Source of the DNA: Voacanga thouarsii
Lineage: Eukaryota; Streptophyta; Magnoliopsida; Gentianales; Apocynaceae
DNA length: 64,000 nucleotides
NCBI GenBank assembly: GCA_026120185.1
Contig: JANUWF010001660.1
Location: 107,001 to 171,000, forward strand
Reading direction: 5' to 3'
A program made the position numbers and the translations under genes. Shown piece by piece: positions 23,461 through 35,485 of this stretch. The notes beneath the pieces are model-generated. The model searched no databases and was not told the origin of the DNA. It was given only the letters and a program-made list of their open reading frames with translations. How positions within the stretch are numbered: the first letter of the stretch is position 1; every line of letters begins with the position of its first letter.

Positions 23461-24950
23461 AGAAATCAACATGATTAGTTTAAATAAAAACAATGTTATT
23501 ACTAAAGTGAATAAAGAACTCTTTCTTGAACTGCTAGATCACATTCAGGATGAAAATGTTAAACAAGAATATTTATTTGAAGTAAAAGAAATGGTTTTAA
23601 ATCCTAACCTACAAGTAGAACCTTATAATGTCAAATAAGTTTTTGGTAGATTTAAAAGGAAAAATAAAGAAGAAGTAACAATTTCTTTACAAGATTTATA
23701 TACAGAAATAAATTTGTTAAAACAAGATATTAAACATTTGAAGGATCAAAATGAGCAAAGAATAACATATGTTAATAATACTAATATAGATTTGTTACAT
23801 TTAAAAATGGAAAAACCTCTTTTTGACAATATTTTGGATAATACTCTTCTAGTAGAAGATAATCAAAGAGAAGATTATATTTCTGCCATTCCTAGAACCA
23901 TGTTTCAAAAATGGCATATTCCTATTATTCTCAAAATACATGATTTTTCTATGAAAATAGATGCCCTATTGGATTCAAGAGCTTATCAAAAATTGTATTC
24001 AAGAAGGGTTAGCTCCTACCAAATATTATGAAAAATATAGATACTAAATTATAAACTCCAAATCAATTATAAACTTTCTAATGCTAATATTTGCAATAAT
24101 CATTTTTTTTTTGGTTAATTCTTTTATTTTAATCAAAGACCTAAATGAAGAAGTCATTTTAGGAACTTCGTTTTTAACTCTGATATATCCTTTTGAAGTA
24201 GACCAATATGGAGTCCATACTAACATAGGATCCATTAGAGTCACTTTCCCTTTTCTTTTAAGTCCTCAAAGTAAAGATATCAATAAATTAAAAAGGAAAA
24301 TAATTCTCTGACAGAATCAAATCAACTTTTTAAAAGAAGATATTAAATATAAGAGAATCTAAAAAAAAAAAACTACAATTCGGTGAAGTTCAGGATAAGA
24401 TCAAAGCAGTATGAAAAGATATTGAAAATTAAATCTATTCTGAGATTCCCACAGCTTTTTGGAATAGGAAAAAGCATGTAATCAGCCTTCTGTACATTGA
24501 AAACTTCAATGCAAAAATGGTAGCTACGAAAGCTAGACCAATTCAGATGAATCAAGAACTTCTTGAATTTTATAAACAAGAAATAGCAGGATTACTTCAT
24601 AAAGTAATAATTAGAGAATCTAGATCCCTTTGATCTTATTCTGGTTTTTATGTTAATAACAATGCCAAAAAAGAACGTGGTGGTCCTAGATTAGTTATTA
24701 CTTACAAACCTCTCAACAAAGATTTATAATGGAAAAGATATCCAATTCCCAATAAAAGAGATTTATTAAAACGAACTTACAAAGCATTTATCTATAGTAA
24801 ATTTGATTTGAAATCATGCCTTTGGTAGTTTCAAATTTAAGAAGATGACAGGTATAAAACAGCTTTTAATGTTCCCTTTAGTCAATATGAATAGAATGTA
24901 ATGCCCTTTGGCCTTAAGAATGCTCCAAGTGAATTCCAATACATTAAAGC
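23461..24950 (+). pseudogene. Endogenous pararetrovirus protease and reverse transcriptase (copy 2), cut in RT
   Basis: The protease active site reads LLDSRA (about 23965-23985), so the conserved glycine of DSG is R. A longer open stretch at 23714-24031 precedes it and corresponds to the linker between coat and protease. RT starts near 24480 and reaches FGLKNAPSEFQ (24904-24940), just before where the YIDD block should come, then switches at about 24945 into coat sequence. It therefore lacks the RT active site and RNase H. Confidence 0.82.
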
Positions 24951-24954
24951 TTTT

Positions 24955-25150
24955 TCTAAAATTCTTACGAACTTAACTTGTTCTAAATTACATGATTTTT
25001 TATGGTACAAAGATATGTTTTTACAAAAGGTCATGCTCAGACCTGATTGTTATCATGCTTTTTGGAAAGAACGTTTTATTTCTGGATAACCTCTTTTATT
25101 TGCTGAAAAGGTTAGACAAAACCTTAAATTAGATTGGGGGAATACAGTAC
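24955..25150 (+). pseudogene. Endogenous pararetrovirus coat fragment fused after RT
   Basis: Encodes WYKDMFLQKVMLRPDC and FWKERFISG, nearly the same as 25760-25890. It follows the RT of copy 2 without a gap, so two viral segments were joined out of order. It ends in the AGATTGGGGGAATACAGTACC segment shared with the other coat copies. Confidence 0.75.
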
Positions 25151-25153
25151 CTT

Positions 25154-25892
25154 ATGAAACACTCTTTTATGGCCTATTTGAAACAACTTTGGAATAGGCC
25201 CTCTAATAAACTAAAAATAGATTGGTATTTTCCTACAGTGAAACCTGATGAAAGAATTAGATTAAGAGAAAAGTACTATTCTGATCTCAAAAAATTTAGA
25301 AAACATATAGATTTTTTTTATTGGTATGAATATTCTGAAATAAAATCAATTTGAATCTATTAATATGATTGCTAAAAATGGGTATATAGCTAAAAACGAA
25401 GTAAAAGAATCTATACTTCCTCAATCTGAAGAAATTAAAATTCCTGTTGAAGGTCATATTATAATCGCCTCTCTTTTTAAAATAGAAAATTTAAATAAAC
25501 AAGGTGATGTTAGTAATAAAGAATTAAATAAAGTAAGTCAACAAAATAATTATACAACACACATATTGATAACTATGGCTAATAAAGTTGAACAATTAGA
25601 TAGCAAATCTACTGTGAGAGAAACACCAAGACTACAGCAATATGATCATAAACAACCTTTAGATTTGAATCCAATCTGTAAACCCATCTTATACAGAGAT
25701 ACATCTTTCCTCAATAATTATCTGATAGAAGTTCTAAAATTCTTACGAACTTGTCCTAAATTGGATGATTTTAGATGGTACAAAGATATGTTTTTACAAA
25801 AAGTCATGCTGAGACCTGATTGTCATCCTGCTTTTTGGAAAGAATGTTTTATTTCTCGATTACCTCCTTTATTTGTTGAAAAGGTTAGATAA
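25154..25892 (+). pseudogene. Endogenous pararetrovirus region before and into the coat protein (copy 3)
   Basis: Two nearly contiguous frames (25154-25354 and 25365-25892) with few stops. The first has LKIDWYFPTVKPDE and FFYWYEYS; the second runs through a lysine/asparagine-rich linker into WYKDMFLQKVMLRPDC and FWKECFISRLPPLF of the coat core. At 175 codons the second frame is among the better preserved viral pieces here. Copy 3 stops near 25990 without zinc finger or polymerase. Confidence 0.72.
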
Positions 25893-25999
25893 AAGCTTAA
25901 ATTAATTAGATTGGGGGAATACAGTACCTTATGAAACACTCTTATGGACAATTAATTAATTAATTATGTGAATCAAGTAGTTTCTTGGAGTTTTGATGT

Positions 26000-27850
26000 T
26001 GTTCTGGCACCAATATTGTTATAAAAATTCCCATAGGTGAATTTAAATACGATATCAATCGCCTATGCCTTTCAAAATGAGGCATACACGATTTCTACAG
26101 AAAACGAATAACAAAAAATTCAAGTGCCTATGTCTCCACATGTGAGATGTACACAACATCTACCCATATAAAAAAATCACGAGGGATCCATACAATCACA
26201 AAGATTGAAAATTTTTTAATTAGTAAAAGAGCTACATTTCTGGTTATTAACCCTAAGTATACTCCTAGATTATAACTAGGCTCTAATACCACATGAAAAG
26301 ATAGCGGGAAAATAAAAAACACGTAGCGAAAAATATTAATTAAAAATTTTTTCCTAGTCAAGGTGTATGAATACTTACTTTTAGGATGTTTGGTTTGAAT
26401 AACTGGAGTATTTGGGTTTGACGGTACACTTTGGTTTGTCATGAATACTTGTTCTATAGGAATCTGGCCAAGCATTGACTCTTATGTATCAAACACGCGT
26501 ACCAAAATTTACTAGCTTTCAAACTTTCAATATATTTCTGAACCTCCTATAGACTATCTACAAGTGAAAGTAGAAAAATAAATGAAAATTTAATTTTCTT
26601 GAAAGAATATTGAGAGAGCTTATTCAAAAACAATAGAAAAATAAAATAGCTTAAAAAGAAGAAGAGCTTTTGCGGCGAAAAAACAATCTCAATTGTATTG
26701 TCCTTCTCAATTGACCAAAACAAAAAACAAAAAAAAAAAAAAATCCCTGAAAACGAAGTTACGTTATTTGAAACTTACGATTGGACAAAATCATAGCCTT
26801 TCCAATTTTGTTCACGAATTGCCAAAAGCTACGTTTTCCTTCTTCTTCTTTTTTTTTTTTTTTTGTTTCAAAAAAAAAATCGGTCAATCAAATATGGCAA
26901 TTTCCATAAATATAGCTTTCTTTTTTTCCCCTCCTTTTTCCACTGCTTTTCTTCTTCTCTTTTTTTTTTTAATTAGCTCAAAACTAATTAAATAACTCTT
27001 ATTAATTAATCCACTTGGGCCCAATAAAAAATCGCCCAAGATAATTAATTAATAAATTAATATAATTCAATTAGCCCAAAACTAATTAAATAACTCTCTT
27101 ATTAATTAATTAATTTACTTAGGCCTAATATAAAATCACCCAAGATATTAATTAATAAACTAATTTAATTAAATTAGGCTAAGACTAATGAAATAGCTCT
27201 CTTATTAATTAATTAATCCACTTAAGCCTAATATAAAATTGCCCAAAATTATTAATCAGTAAACTAATTTAATTAAATTAGCCCAATAAATTATTCTAGT
27301 CCAAATAAATAATTAATTGAACTCCTAGAATAATTTTTCCATTCTTAATTTATCCAATTAGCCCATATAATAAATAAATTTATCAAGGTTACTTAAGCTG
27401 CTCTAGGGACTAAAAGACATAATATTCTTTACTACTAAAATAACCAAAATACCCTTGCTAACAAATAGCTGTATTTTATTATTTTAAACATTCCATTTAT
27501 CACCATATGGAAATATTGACCTCAAGAATAATATTGCAAGTGCAATGTCCTCGACTTACAAGTGTAATAACAAAAATACCTCTCTATGTAACACCCGTCA
27601 TTGAAATAAGAAAAATGTACTAACACCTTCCTCAATGACATCTATCATCCTTTGATAACTTGTGTGATAATCCATGACTTTCAATATATACCAATTTATT
27701 TTCGGGAGCAACCCAAAAGCATATATACCAAGTCATGCTTCCTAGGGCCTTAGATTATTTAGATTATCTCGGACAATCACAAGGGGTGATATCTTCACGT
27801 AATGAAGTATAGAAACTCTATTGTATAAGTCCGTCTTAGTTAACTAGAGC
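26000..27850 (-). mobile_element. Copia family A fragment: 5' leader, primer site and LTR (truncated)
   Basis: The minus-strand leader at 26000-26278 resembles 38080-38298 (ATCAATCGCCTATGCC-type words). The primer site GGCTCTAATACCA is at 26279-26291 and the LTR begins at 26294 (TGAAAAG). The LTR carries the family A blocks GGAAATATTGACC, TACAAGTGTAATAAC, TGTACTAACACC and AAGGGGTGATAT. The last 600 bases of the LTR, present in the copies ending at 40780 and 54870, are missing, so it is cut at about 27850. No coding part. Confidence 0.8.
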
Positions 27851-28470
27851 CATACATTAAAATCCCACCTAAACCTACCCTTAAAAATAGAGGATTGCAT
27901 GTGCAACATAGCTTTTTATATGGCTACTTGGTATGTTTGAAGCATTAATATGTGTTTATAATGTTTACTTATATTTTTTTTAGGTTTTATAAATGGTTGG
28001 TAAATTTGTTCCTGAGATGGGCAAGAATAAATTTTAGTTGGGAAAAATTTTAAGGAAGAGGAACAGATGAGGTGTAGTGAGAAGAGAGGGAAAATTTAGG
28101 CATATAAGTTGTTGTAGTTTAATGGTCTTGGTGTATAATTTCTAAATGCTTGAGTTCAAATCTCAACTCCAACAATTATGTTGATTTTTATTTTAATGAC
28201 TAAGATGGTTGTTCATAAACCTTAAAGAGGGGCTGGATAAGATTTATTGTAAAAAAATGCAAACTAAAAATTTGATGTCTTTTGAGAGGGACACACTGAA
28301 TGGAAGATTTGCTTCACATCTTTAGGAGGTAGTCAGGGATCTTTTAAATCAACACTGAATGATGAGAAGATGGAATTTATTAAAGATGGATAGTTGAGCT
28401 ATTAAGGATAAACTTACTATAGAATACAAGAATCTTAAATGGATCAATAATTTCAGAGAAAAGATAAGGC
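27851..28470 (+). other. Unassigned interval with a tRNA-like sequence
   Basis: No coding frame or recognised LTR is visible in this 620-bp stretch. Its one notable structure is the tRNA-like sequence at 28111-28173. It separates the truncated family A LTR from the LTR of copia C. Confidence 0.5.
28111..28173 (+). pseudogene. tRNA-like sequence (pseudo-tRNA or SINE head)
   Basis: The 5' strand GTTGTAG (28111-28117) pairs with CTCCAAC (28167-28173) at six of seven positions. Directly inside is a perfect 5-bp stem TTGAG/CTCAA around the 7-base loop TTCAAAT (28150-28166), the geometry of a tRNA T arm with its B box. An A-box-like TAGTTTAATGG follows the 5' strand. The total of 63 bases is about nine short, and no good anticodon arm can be folded. 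Not a functional tRNA. Confidence 0.4.
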
Positions 28471-29532
28471 ATTTAAGTTTTGATGACAACGAAAATGCAG
28501 TAAAGGAGGTTAGACAAAATGCGCAAGAATAGACTCAGGGATTTATAGCGGTTCGATCCTTAATGATATACATCCACTACCTTAAGTTTACACTGAAGGA
28601 TTTCAACTCCACTCACTAAAACCTTTTTCCAAATCAATGGTGGTAGGCAACATCAAGCTTACACAAGAGGATCACCACACTTGATTTCACACCTAACCTC
28701 TTTAAACACAATAATCAAGGCTCACCCCAACTAGATTTTACCTCCTTAACTTTGATACAAAACTGATTGAAGAAGAAGTATAGAAATAGCTCACAGATTG
28801 AGCGAAATATGAACAACTAAGCACCAATACCTTTTACCTCTGGAATAATTTTATTTCACTTTGAAGCATAAATGAAAAGGAAGATTTTTATATTCTAAAG
28901 TAGAAGAGTGTTTTTGACGGAGATAGCACAAAAATCTACTTCAAAGTTGAGTTTTAGAAGCTTTTATAGGAGTCAAACCTGAAATTCCAACGGCTAGTAA
29001 TGGTTAGTTACTTCTATCAGGATTTTTAGGGTTTTGGATTCACAAAGCAGAAGGATGTGCATCCAAAAGATGAGTTCAAAATGGCACTTTTTGCAAATAG
29101 ATATATTTTTTAGAAAAATGTTACAAATCATTGGATGGAGTTTTCGATTCATAGCTCCATCTAAAGCTACTTCAACAAAAAAAATCCAGATTTAGAAATA
29201 TTCATTTCTTTTGAAATCATTTTTAAGTGCTTCAAGGTGCAACAAATTGAACATAAGGTAATGAGACATAGAAATTTATAGATAATACCTTAATAACAAT
29301 TCCTAATCTATGATTCTTCATAAGGGCTTCTCGGTATGCAATCTCTTAAGTTGAGCTTATACTTTATCAACCTCTCTTGGATTCTATTGCTCAAGAGTTG
29401 CTTAGTAGTCTCATTGGCATGCCTTGGAAGAATTGAGGTCAAACATATCCTTATCACATATAAATCGCATAAGTTATTCCTTATCAATGTCTGTCATAAA
29501 TCAAATACAAGAGAATGCCCTTAGGGCTAATA
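28471..29532 (-). mobile_element. 3' LTR of a Sirevirus-like copia (family C)
   Basis: On the minus strand a purine tract (CTCAAAAAGAGAGAGAT, 29534-29550) precedes TATTAGCCCTAAGGGC, the PPT-LTR boundary style I know from Sirevirus-type copia elements. The LTR runs left to about 28471 (TGATGACAACG on the plus strand). It includes GCGGTTCGATCC near 28550. The left end is by TG only, with no duplication found; the terminal CA at 29532 has decayed to TA. Confidence 0.55.
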
Positions 29533-30692
29533 ATCTCTCTCTTTTTGAGTGATGACAAAATTGATGGGATTTTGACACACAAAAGAAATGATATAAATAA
29601 TATGAATATGTTAGACCGAGAGAAATAAAAATATTTTTAATTGAAATGCGTTCTCTCATTATAGGACTCAAATAGTGCTTATGAGATTAAGAGAATGAAA
29701 ATTAAACATGGTCTCATAAACATGGCTCAATGAGCCTATAGCCCAACCAAACTCATTATCCTCCTTCCTTCTATAAAGAAGACTATTTCACAAGGAAATA
29801 ACCAAGTAATGGTCACAAAAAAAATTGTATAAGTATGTACATGAAGAGGTGTAGAAGATGAATCATCAACAGTAATACTCCCCTATCCATGTGCATATAT
29901 GAATAGTAGATAAAAGAAAGGAACTAACAATGAAGTGTGTTAAAAAAACCAAACTGGGATTTGAAATTTTGGACTTCCGAATTGTGCATCAAAAATAGGT
30001 TAAAATAAGATAGAAGATCACTTCTTGTAAAAGCATTTATGGATTGGTGTTTTGGATTGACAAATTGAGGATCCAAAAACTACCCCTGTGTTTGTACAGG
30101 GTAAAAAAAATTCTACAAAGATAGATCAATGATTTTCCAAGAATCAACCGAACCCAGTTTGTTTTTGAGATTTTTATGACTAAGTTTTTACTGTGCAACC
30201 AAAGAAAAATAACACAATTTTCATAAGCATATATTCACTCAAGCATTCATCATCCGAATTAATCACAATCCATAATTCGCAATCCAAAGATTTGGCATAA
30301 TGCGCATCACAACGATTATCATAATTTCAGCAGAATGCACACCAAACTTACAAGCACAATTTTTTCCATACCCACAAATCCAAAATCACAATCCATATAC
30401 CCCAAGTCATCACAATCCAAATAACCCAAGTCACAATCTATATAACCACAATTCAATTTTGCTCATTATTTCTACCTCGTTGGCATCAATCAAAAAGATT
30501 TTAGTAGAAGAGAAACAGTAAGGAATTGAGCATGAGAATGGTAAAACAAGAATATAGTATAGAAGGTCAGTCCCCCGTTAAGGTAGTAAACATATTAACA
30601 GAAGGAGCGGCAAGAATATCAGTTCAAAAGTAACATTGTTCATGCAGAAAATTTAAAGCAGAAATCATAAAATTGTTTATCAAAGTGAATGT
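29533..30692 (-). mobile_element. 3' noncoding region of copia C
   Basis: No convincing frame. Between 30250 and 30460 the word CACAATCCA and close variants (CGCAATCCA, CAAATCCA, ACAATCTA) recur several times at irregular spacing. The interval resumes at 42859 after the copia B insertion; AATGT (30688-30692) and AATTT (42859-42863) would be the decayed target duplication. Confidence 0.5.
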
Positions 30693-32346
30693 TGTTAGTA
30701 TTGTGCCCTAGAGGCAATCACTTGTACCATGCATATTATATAATAATTAATAAAATAGGCATTTTTTATCTTCCAGATTGATTGGTATATCATAATATGC
30801 GTATAAACTGTTTGATAAAATTCCTAGTACAACACAGTGTTAAGAAAATCATGATAGAGATCATGATGTGAGATTCCTACTATACTATGTAGTGTTTGTG
30901 CTTGAATATTCTCTATTCATAGTATTAATGAGATGCGACATTATTAATATGCCAAGACTAGCACATATTATATCCCTTGATTGGATCAAGTGGTGGTTCT
31001 CATAACCGTGAGTATTGTGACTCTCTGAATTAATATATGGATACTTGTTATATGAACAAGTTCATTGGATAACCTAGCTATAAGATAATCACTTGATTAC
31101 GCTATTGAGTGACAGTGATAGAATCTCATTATAGCAAGTGTGCAAGTATCCTTAGATTTGTGATCTCCAAAGTATTTTATTTACCAAGCGTTGCACTTTG
31201 ATTCTAATCTTTGGAGTTTTACAAGGACTGCCTATGGGATGGATATTGGGTACAATATAAGTAAACGAAAGTAACTAAGAGAGTCAATAAAGGATTCACC
31301 ACTCTTAATAGTAGAAGAGTATATCTTAGGGCTACTTGTAGAAATCATTACTCATGAAGTCCTTGGCCAAGGTGACTATGTGTTGAAAATAGTTCTAAAT
31401 TTGATATACATATCAAGTAATGGATTTTGTGAACAAGTACTGAAATATTCGGGCCAGAATTAAATAATATTCTGGATGGAGTTTACACTAATTCCATGCT
31501 CTAGACTGAATGAAATATAGTATGGTGAAAGAAGTTTATTGTACTAGTTATTTGGTATTGAAAGGTTCATGTCAAGCCACATGAATTTTTGGACTTTTGG
31601 GTGATCAAGATCTCATTGCTAGATGTCGCTCTTGATATGCTTAATATGAATTTATTAAGTAGAGAATCAATAAATTGATCCTATATTTTATTTAGGATTG
31701 TTTATTCTAAAGTTGTTAGAATTAATTCATATTATGCTATCAAGAAGACCGGGAAACCTAATAGGTCAAACATAATAAAGGTTTGAATGCTCAATATATA
31801 TTATTTGATAATATTGTAGGGTTAATTAAAAGAAGAAGATATGTTTATAGGTGATTTATAAGTTTATTATAATTCATGGGACTTGGTTGCAATTATATAA
31901 ACTTTGACAGCCAATTGTAGATATTGGATCTTGGAGGACTTAATTGCAATTAACACAAATCCTAAAACTATAAATATAAGAATTATTCCATTTTGCAAAC
32001 GTGAGAATTTCGGACATCCCTCTTCAAACTTATTCTTCTCTAATTAAACCTAACCACTCCTCTTCTACTAGTATAGTTTTGAGCGAATTTTGTGAGCAAT
32101 TTAACCTTGTGTGGATTACTGCTAAAGACAATCCTACTCTTGGATTTTAGTGGGGCGATTGGGCGATCACCAAGAGGGAATTTGTTCCTAGGTTAGTGTA
32201 AGAAAGTTTTTGTTTTCTGTTATAGAAAGTAATCTCCATTTCCTTCCTCTATTCCCATTTTAATTGCAAACATGTGATCTTTGGGCATGGATTTCATGGT
32301 TATTTCCGATGTGTTCTTATTTGATAAGTATGATGAAACCCCAACA
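30693..32346 (+). mobile_element. 5' LTR of copia B (1654 bp)
   Basis: Starts TGTTAGTATTGTG and ends GAAACCCCAACA, followed by one base and the primer site. The partner 3' LTR at 41204-42858 is 1655 bp. Over the first 200 bases I count about 23 differences between the two, so the insertion is old. Two further family members are at 15261-16980 (minus) and 56634-58330. Confidence 0.93.
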
Positions 32347-32347
32347 G

Positions 32348-32360
32348 TGGTATCAGAGCC
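32348..32360 (+). promoter_or_regulatory. Copia B primer-binding site (initiator-Met tRNA)
   Basis: TGGTATCAGAGCC, complementary to the 3' end of plant initiator-Met tRNA, one base after the LTR. Unaltered, it fixes the element's orientation and the LTR end. Confidence 0.92.
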
Positions 32361-34041
32361 TTCGTATTTATATTTTAATGGGTCTTTAATAGCTTTAAAA
32401 TCGTTTCTAAGAAAGCAATTGTATAATCATGGTGATTGTATGTCTACTTCTTTGTATGGCGTGTTTGGGTTTTCTAGTTTGAAGAGTCTCTGGGTCATTG
32501 AAAAATGGGTAGGAAGTTATTTCCATGTCGGTCTGGTTTTAGTGTAAGATTCTTCCTACAATTAAGCTTTTTAATTCAACAATTTGGATTGTTGTTTAAA
32601 TTGTGATGTAGATTACAGTTGGTTGTAAATATTGATTAACAATGGTTGGTATCAAAATTGTTTTCAACATTCTGAAAATCACATTGCTATTCATGAAAAA
32701 TTTACAAAAGAATCTGGGAAAAAAGATAAATAGTGGTATTTTTCCACCTCCAGAGCATACCTATCACCAGGTGCACTCTATTCTTTCCCTATTTAATATG
32801 CTAGCCGTGTGCCTCCAAAGCAAACCTGGCGTTAGGTACAGTCAACTCATTTGGCGCCAGGTGCAATATGTTCTTGCACTGTTTTATATTTAAAAATAAA
32901 ATAAAATAAGTCTTTTTTGATATTTTCTAATTTTGAGAATAGGTTCTAATAATGATTAGAATTTATTTGAAACTTATGATTTTGGATAAAAATATTTTCA
33001 AAATTATATGTAGGACCCATAATTTTTTAAATTTTAATTTTAGCCCAGAACATTATAAAATTTGATTTTGGACCTAGATTTCTCAAAAATACTAAATTTG
33101 GATGCTTGTGCATTGGATGTATTATGGTTAAGGACAAGGGCCTACGTGTCCTGTCTTATCTCAAATTCTTGTGTAATTCTCTTCTCATCTAACTCCTCTC
33201 GAATGTAACTCAAAGTTTCTTCCATTAGAAAATTATGTAATTAGTTTATATAGGTTAGATTAAGGTAAAATTTTATTCACAAGATTTTGAAGACGGCAAT
33301 CAAAACAAAGCGAGAATGTAAGATATTCTACTTAAATCATGCATGAACACATAGGGTTGACCATATTAATTTCCTTGATGTCTCGAGAAAAATAATTTAG
33401 AGAGTCCATAACCATGCCACGTAATTGCTTATTACCATGTTTATCAATTTATGCTGCTTATTGATAAATTGTATGCATGCCAAACGATGAGACAACTAAA
33501 AGGAATAAATCCCTCAAATAATATTAAATCTAATGCCTTCCATTAATATAGTAAAATGAGAGCTCTTTTTCGAGACCAGGTTGTTGGGCATATCCAATCC
33601 TACTTGACATTGAGTATGTTCAAGCTATGAAATTTAATTTCTGATTAATAGGTTGGGTTTAACCAATTTTTTTATCCCGGTTGGGCTAACCCAAGCATAA
33701 AGAATATTAGAAGCAAGGCTGGGATAGTATTAAATATTTTAATGATTAAAAGATATTAATCACCCAATGATAAAGTAGTTACATTTGATGTAATTGGTAT
33801 TGGATACCTATCACTAAACTTAAGAGTGACTTATTGGTCTAACCCAAGGCAATTCTTAAGGAATTTAGATACTGGTCCACTAAGAAAGCTTCCAATGGGC
33901 TTTTTCAAGTCAATAGTGGGGGCTATTGATTTGAATAAAATAGTGGAATAAAAATCGTTTAATTAAAGACTTAATTACTTGCATATCATAAGTATATACA
34001 TGTTCTAGTTACTCTATCTTTACATCTAGGTCACTTGCATC
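32361..34041 (+). other. Copia B 5' leader
   Basis: About 1.7 kb without a retroelement domain. A GC-rich block at 32750-32865 includes TTGGCGCCAGGT (32851-32862), also found in the Athila-like LTR at 6561-6572. From about 33060 it matches 12770-13769 of the inverted block, including the CATGCATGAACAC word and the GTTGGGCTAACCCAAGC repeats. Short frames at 32281 and 32642 have no recognisable product. Confidence 0.7.
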
Positions 34042-34890
34042 ATGTTGACAAACCTAAACCTACGTAGCATCTTGGAAAACAAACAAGCTCACCGAATCAA
34101 ACTATTTGGACTGGTATAGAAACTTGAGAATCGTTTCCAAGTCGGAAAAGTTACTCTACGCGCTAGATACTCCTATTCTGCCACCTCCAGCCCAAGATGC
34201 TCCTGTGATGAGCATGCTGTCCACAAAAAGCACAAGGAGAACAGTAACACTATATCATGTATTATGCTGGCGTTAATGACTCTTGAGTTACAAAAACAAC
34301 ATGAGCATATAGATGCTCAAACCATTATCTTTTATCTTAAAGAGTTGTTTGATAAACAAGCTAGAACTGAGAGATATAAGATCTCTAAGAAACTGTTCCG
34401 TTCTAAGATGGATGAGGGTGCTTTAGTGGTCACTCATGGGCTGCAGATGTTGGGCTATATTGAAAAGTTTTGGTCTCTCGATTTCATAATGGATCAAGAT
34501 TTAGGTGTTGACTAAATTCTACAATCATTACCAAGTAGTTTTTCACAATTTTTGATTAACTATTACATGAACAATATTGAGAACACTATACCTGAGCTTA
34601 TCAATCTGCTTAAGACTGTTAAATCATCCATGAAGAAGGATGACAAGGCGATCTTGCTAGTAGGTTCTTCATCTTCTAAAAAGAAAGTTCCCAAGAAGAA
34701 GAAGAAAAATCTTACCAAGCCCAATGGAGGTATGAAGAAGAAGGAAGAAGCAACTAAAGGCCCATGTCACTATTGTGGCAAGATAGGCTATTGGAGACGC
34801 AACTACAAAGCCTACTTGCAGACTATGAAGGAAAAGAATAAGAAGGAGAAGCTTGCAAACACTTCTATTTCTTCTTTTGGTATGTTTATG
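34042..34890 (+). pseudogene. Copia B gag
   Basis: Start at 34042 (ATG in the same setting as 13770). With frameshifts it encodes WYRNLRIVSKSEKLLYALDTP, the capsid-like UBN2-type segment (LRSKMDEGA-type helix, ILQSLPSSFSQFLINYYMN), a basic hinge and a zinc knuckle at about 34767-34808. The knuckle reads CHYCGKIGYWRRNY: the histidine and last cysteine are both Y, so zinc binding should be lost. A stop at 34513 also breaks the frame. In life gag would form the particle and bind element RNA. Confidence 0.88.
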
Positions 34891-35485
34891 ATTGAGATTA
34901 ATATTGCATTTAATAATGAGATATGGGTATTAGATACCGGTTGTGGATTTCATTTATGCAATAATTTGCAGGGACTAAAGGGCAATAGAAGGCTAGAAAA
35001 GGGTAATGTGGACCTGCGAGTTGCAAATGGAGCAAAGGTTGTTGCACTAGATGTAGGGACTTATCATCTTAATCTACCTTCTGGATTAATTTTAGAACTT
35101 CAAAACTACTTATTTTGTACCAATTTTATTGAAAAATATTATATCAGTTGCTTGTTTAGACTTATTTGGATTTCATTCAAATTTTAAGAATAAACGTTGT
35201 TCTTTTTCAGTAAATGATATCCATTATGGTTCTACAACTTTGGTTAATATTTTATATGTTCTAGACATGGATAATCCAATTCTCAATATAAATGAAAAGA
35301 AACAAAGAAAAGATAACTCAATCTCATCTTACTTATGGCATTGTCGTTTAGGCCATGTAAATGAAAAACGCGTATCTAAGTTATATAAGCTAGGTGACTT
35401 AGGCTCATTTGATTATGAATCATATGACATATGCAAATCTTGTTTACTTGATAAAATGGCTAAAACTTCATTTTCTAGAAAATAA
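34891..35485 (+). pseudogene. Copia B protease and GAG_pre-integrase
   Basis: The protease active site IWVLDTGCGFHLCNN is at about 34920-34964 (DTG intact). The open frame 34552-35187 joins gag and protease in one reading frame, as expected for copia. A frameshift near 35135 shifts to the frame encoding SVNDIHYGS, MDNPILNI, then the pre-integrase segment WHCRLGHVNEKRVSKL and CKSCLLDKMAKTSF. Confidence 0.88.

Noticed and set aside
26693..26995. 100-codon frame with poly-K and poly-F
   Set aside because: Homopolymer A and T runs in a family A LTR.
32281..32547. 88-codon frame over the copia B LTR end and primer site
   Set aside because: Starts inside the LTR and crosses the primer site; no family match seen.
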